Part shown: in pieces, positions 62,001 to 64,000 of the stretch
Layout: every line of letters starts with the position of its first letter
Position numbering within the stretch: the first letter of the stretch is position 1
Assembly (NCBI RefSeq): GCF_018982965.1
Contig: NZ_JACBYP010000024.1
Span: forward strand, 18,314-82,313
Source of the DNA: Streptomyces mayonensis
Lineage (GTDB): Bacteria > Actinomycetota > Actinomycetes > Streptomycetales > Streptomycetaceae
Length of the DNA stretch: 64,000 bases
Direction: 5' to 3'
Program-made: the position numbers and the translations under genes
The notes under the pieces: model-generated
The model's database searches: none
Seen by the model: the letters and a program-made list of their open reading frames with translations, nothing else
Told to the model about the DNA's origin: nothing

Positions 62001-64000
62001 GTGCTGGAGTTCCTCGGCCGCGTGGACCACCAGATCAAGCTGCGCGGACACCGCATCGAACTCGGCGAGGTGGAGGCCGCGGCCGCCGGCCGGCCCGACG
62101 TCTCCGGCTGCGTGGCCCTGGTGACCGGCCGGCCCGCCCAACTGGCGCTCGTCGCCGCCGGCACCCCGACGGACCGGCCCACCGAGAACGGTCTGCGGGA
62201 CAGCCTCGCGCAGCACCTCCCCGCCTACATGGTCCCCTCCCGCATCGAGATCGTCGACGCCCTGCCGCTGACCGCCAACGGCAAGCCCGACCGCAAGAAG
62301 GCCGCCGCGCTGGTCGAGGCGGAAGCGGCGGCCTCCGGACACGATCCCGGCGAGCCGCCCCGGGGCTGGGCGGAGACCACCCTCGCCCAGGTCTGGTCCG
62401 AGACCCTCGGCGCCGCCCGTATCGGCCGCGACGACGACTTCTTCGCACTCGGCGGGGACTCCCTGCTGGCCACCCGGGTGATCGCCGCCCTGCGCGCACG
62501 CGACGTCGGAGGCGCGCGCGTCGCCCAGCTGTTCGGCCGCCCCCGGCTGGCCGACTTCGCCGCCACCCTCACCCGGCAGAAGCACCGGGCCGCGACCCTG
62601 GACGGCGGCGACCCGGCCCACCGGTACGAGCCGTTCCCGCCGACCGACGTGCAGCGCGCCTTCTGGATCGGCCGCGACGACCGGTTGCCGCTCGGCGGCG
62701 TGGGCACCTACCACTACAGCGAGTTCGACGGCGTCGACGTCGACCTGGACCGCGTCGAGCGTGCCTGGCGGACCCTGATCCGGCGCCACGAGATGCTCCG
62801 CGCGGTCTTCGACGAGGAGGGCCGGCAGCGGATCCTGCGCGAGGTGCCCCGCTTCACCATCCCCGTCACCGAGGTCGCCACGGAGGACGAAGCCGCCGAC
62901 GTGCTGGCCGGTCTGCGCGCCGAGTCGTCCCACCGGCGCCTGGACCCCACCAGGTGGCCCCTCTTCGACCTCCGGGCCGTGCGCTACCCGAGCGACGGCC
63001 GCACCCGGACCCGGCTGGCCGTCGGGCTCGACTACATCGTCCTCGACGGCGCCTCCATCATGGCGCTCTACGCGGAACTGGACGCCCTCCACGCCGATCC
63101 GGACACCGAACTGCCCGTCATCGACATCTCCTTCCGGGACTACGTCCTCGACGTCGTCCCGGAGAAGGACGACGTCGAGCGGGCCCGCGCGTACTGGCTG
63201 CGCAGACTGGACGACCTGCCGCCCGCCCCCGAACTGCCGCTCGCCGGCGACCCGGCGGCGGTGGACCGCCCCTGGTTCACCCGCCGCAGCCGGCCCCTGG
63301 CGGCCGACCGGTGGGAGACCCTGAGGGAACGGGCCAGGCAGCACGGGCTGACCCCCTCGGTGGTGCTGCTGATCTGCTACGTGGAGGTCCTGGCGGCCTG
63401 GAGCGACCAGGCAGGGGTCACCGTCAACCTGACCCTGTTCAACCGGCTGCCGGTGCATCCCCACATCAACCGCCTGGTCGGCGACTTCACCTCCGTCTCC
63501 CTGATCGGCCACGAGCCCCGGCCCGGCGAGAACTGGCTCGACGCCGCGCACCGGCTCCAGCAGGTCATGGGCGAGGACCTGGACCACCGGGAGGCGTCCG
63601 CCATCTGGCTCATGCAGGAACTCGCCCGGCGTACGGGCACCGTGGACGCCGCCATGCCCGTGGTCTTCAGCAGCACGGTGGGCGTCGGCGACCGCGCGAC
63701 CAAGGACCTCAGCGGGGCCTTCCCGGCCAAGGTCTTCGGCATCTCGCAGACGCCGCAGGTCATGCTCGACAACCAGGTGACGGAGTCCTCCGGCGGCATC
63801 CTGGTGAGCTGGGACGCCGTCGAGGAGCTGTTCCGCCCCGGCGTGCTCGACGCCATGTTCGACTCCTACTGCCGCATGCTCGGCCGGCTGGCCGACGAGG
63901 ACTGGCAGCACGGCCCGCTGCCCGCCGCGCTGCCGCCCGGGCAGAAGCAGGCGCGGGAACGGACCACCGGCGCCGCACGGCAGCAGGAGCGCCACCGTGT
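59007..64000 (+). CDS. Nonribosomal peptide synthetase ArCP-Cy-A-PCP-Cy..., 3' truncated
   Basis: The frame stays open from 59007 to the window end (1664 codons). An aryl carrier domain comes first (phosphopantetheine Ser45 in GLDSLGL). Next is a heterocyclisation domain with the DxxxxDxxS motif (DMVGADAAS, Asp258). Then follow an adenylation domain (~590-1090; FTSGSTGTPKG, YRTGDRARY, NGKPDRKK), a carrier domain (Ser1152 in GGDSLL) and a second heterocyclisation domain (DYIVLDGAS, Asp1342). The eye-read A-domain code is D-M-Y-N-L-G-L-V-H-K. The assembly line should join an aryl acid to a cyclised Cys/Thr/Ser residue, giving a phenolate thiazoline or oxazoline metallophore. GTG 59007 (GGGAGGG upstream) is preferred; ATG 58986 is in frame. 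Confidence 0.93.
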   Translation, partial: MSEAPAPGRAELGDSEVLAAVAAAVDVPRAEVTLDADPFELGLDSLGLIRLTADWRRQGVGVSYEQLAEAATLREWLAVLSAAPATAPSDEPDESDGPDGSDGTEPGAAGPAADAQERDEAPSDGAFPLAVMQHAYWIGRQDDQPLGGVGAHFYAELDGTGLDPDRLAAAVTALRRRHEMLRVQVLDDGRQRILPEPVQPAITVHDLTRETGEGPDEALDRLRDRYTHRRMDVERGEVFDVALSLLPGDRTRLHIDLDMVGADAASMRVLLADLQHLYDAPDTPLPDIGHSYREYLRESRARRKADVAAARDWWRERLDGLSAPPQLPVAVDPLDPESAAPRYHRTVRLHHHLPARRKQVLLERARQHRVTPTAVLAAAFAEVLAAWSAEPRFLLNLPLFDRDLGRPGTELLIGDFSSSVLLDVDLTAERPFADSARGIQTELRRTIARGSYSGVEVLRDLSRAAGGTPVLAPVVYTSALGLGEVYDRPVRETFGEPSWIISQGPQVWLDAQVTELDGGLLLNWDVREEVFAPGVPAAAFDAYRNLLETLLDDEDAWARPVGPLLPAGQARVRERANDTDAPPVAERLHEGFHRAASRHPERVALIDGTGRHLTYRELRDAAGRVTALLTDAGVRRGDSVAVRLSRGAGQVAAVLGVLGAGATYVPVGVHQPAERAARVLAAAAVTAVLTDAPDVPEVPDVPDVPDAADVPDAPAATEPDARTGGGAVPVLTLDAAEALEPVPPVLDQPVSSVAYTIFTSGSTGTPKGVDVSHGAAMNTLAAINARFGVGASDRGLALAELDFDMAVYDLFGPLSAGGSVVLIDEAARRDPQHWVRLLREHRITLVNCVPALLDMTLTAAEADPRGPGDTLRLVLLGGDWVGMDLPGRLHALAPDARFVALGGMTEAAVHSTVFEVDEVDPDWASVPWGVPLPNMRARVADARGRDCPDWVAGELWMSGAGLAEGYRGDADRTAEKFVLHEGRRWYRTGDRARYRSDGVLEFLGRVDHQIKLRGHRIELGEVEAAAAGRPDVSGCVALVTGRPAQLALVAAGTPTDRPTENGLRDSLAQHLPAYMVPSRIEIVDALPLTANGKPDRKKAAALVEAEAAASGHDPGEPPRGWAETTLAQVWSETLGAARIGRDDDFFALGGDSLLATRVIAALRARDVGGARVAQLFGRPRLADFAATLTRQKHRAATLDGGDPAHRYEPFPPTDVQRAFWIGRDDRLPLGGVGTYHYSEFDGVDVDLDRVERAWRTLIRRHEMLRAVFDEEGRQRILREVPRFTIPVTEVATEDEAADVLAGLRAESSHRRLDPTRWPLFDLRAVRYPSDGRTRTRLAVGLDYIVLDGASIMALYAELDALHADPDTELPVIDISFRDYVLDVVPEKDDVERARAYWLRRLDDLPPAPELPLAGDPAAVDRPWFTRRSRPLAADRWETLRERARQHGLTPSVVLLICYVEVLAAWSDQAGVTVNLTLFNRLPVHPHINRLVGDFTSVSLIGHEPRPGENWLDAAHRLQQVMGEDLDHREASAIWLMQELARRTGTVDAAMPVVFSSTVGVGDRATKDLSGAFPAKVFGISQTPQVMLDNQVTESSGGILVSWDAVEELFRPGVLDAMFDSYCRMLGRLADEDWQHGPLPAALPPGQKQARERTTGAARQQERHR

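Noticed and set aside
58941..63995. A 1684-codon minus-strand open frame opposite the NRPS
   Set aside because: The plus strand carries clear NRPS domain motifs in one frame; the minus frame is a GC-bias shadow with Gly/Val/His-rich non-protein-like sequence.

Overview
The window is very GC-rich, third-position-GC-biased actinobacterial DNA and reads as a Streptomyces chromosome (inferred from codon bias, gene families and cluster layout; no rRNA or tRNA gene was seen). Most genes sit in tight operons with ATGA/GTGA overlaps.

Left part (1-5100): a truncated GlxA-type regulator and a DJ-1/PfpI paralogue, an enoyl-CoA hydratase, an anti-sigma-like ATPase, type I isopentenyl-diphosphate isomerase and a zinc-type CDF exporter. 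Then (5563-12631) an operon with a CDP-alcohol phosphatidyltransferase/DUF5941 fusion, a sugar/polyol nucleotidyltransferase, a glycerol-1-phosphate dehydrogenase-like enzyme, a second, variant CDP-alcohol transferase, a GT2 glycosyltransferase and a Wzm/Wzt (TagGH)-type ABC exporter. It looks like a pathway for making and exporting a phosphoglycan or polyol-phosphate envelope polymer, and it ends in a strong terminator.

Centre left (12991-26847): a hopanoid operon hpnC-hpnD-(small protein)-hpnE-prenyl synthase-shc-hpnG-hpnH-ispG-dxs-hpnO. Two MEP-pathway genes inside it supply isoprenoid precursor. An XRE-cupin regulator with its own half-site array and a 42-residue membrane protein follow. 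Next come a tyrosine-phosphatase-like enzyme, a c-di-AMP (ydaO-type) riboswitch upstream of a LysM-M23 peptidase, a GDSL hydrolase and an NAPE-PLD-like metallo-hydrolase.

Centre right (32065-42406): a minus-strand operon for peptide uptake and processing (lipoprotein, cytosolic M14 peptidase, two permeases, two ATPases, PaiB-like protein, YtcJ-like amidohydrolase). The divergent gene encodes a GbsR/MarR regulator fused to an IS5-type transposase N-terminal domain. A remnant of a periplasmic-binding-like gene follows.

At 42894-45067 is the most unusual locus: an EACC1-like small protein and a caspase-like protease that is joined through one transmembrane segment to an extracytoplasmic OpuAC (glycine-betaine-binding) domain. 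It looks like a membrane-anchored, ligand-sensing caspase system. A GT39-like membrane glycosyltransferase, a two-component system and a GH114 hydrolase follow.

Right end (50333-64000): a metallophore locus resembling the coelibactin cluster, with a chorismate mutase, a methyltransferase, a Tat/lipobox substrate-binding protein, two permeases, a double-NBD ATPase, a 3Fe-4S ferredoxin, an aryl-AMP ligase and the first 1664 codons of an NRPS (ArCP-Cy-A-PCP-Cy) that runs off the window. Zur-box-like palindromes lie in both divergent promoter regions, and a DtxR-type iron-box-like sequence overlaps one of them.
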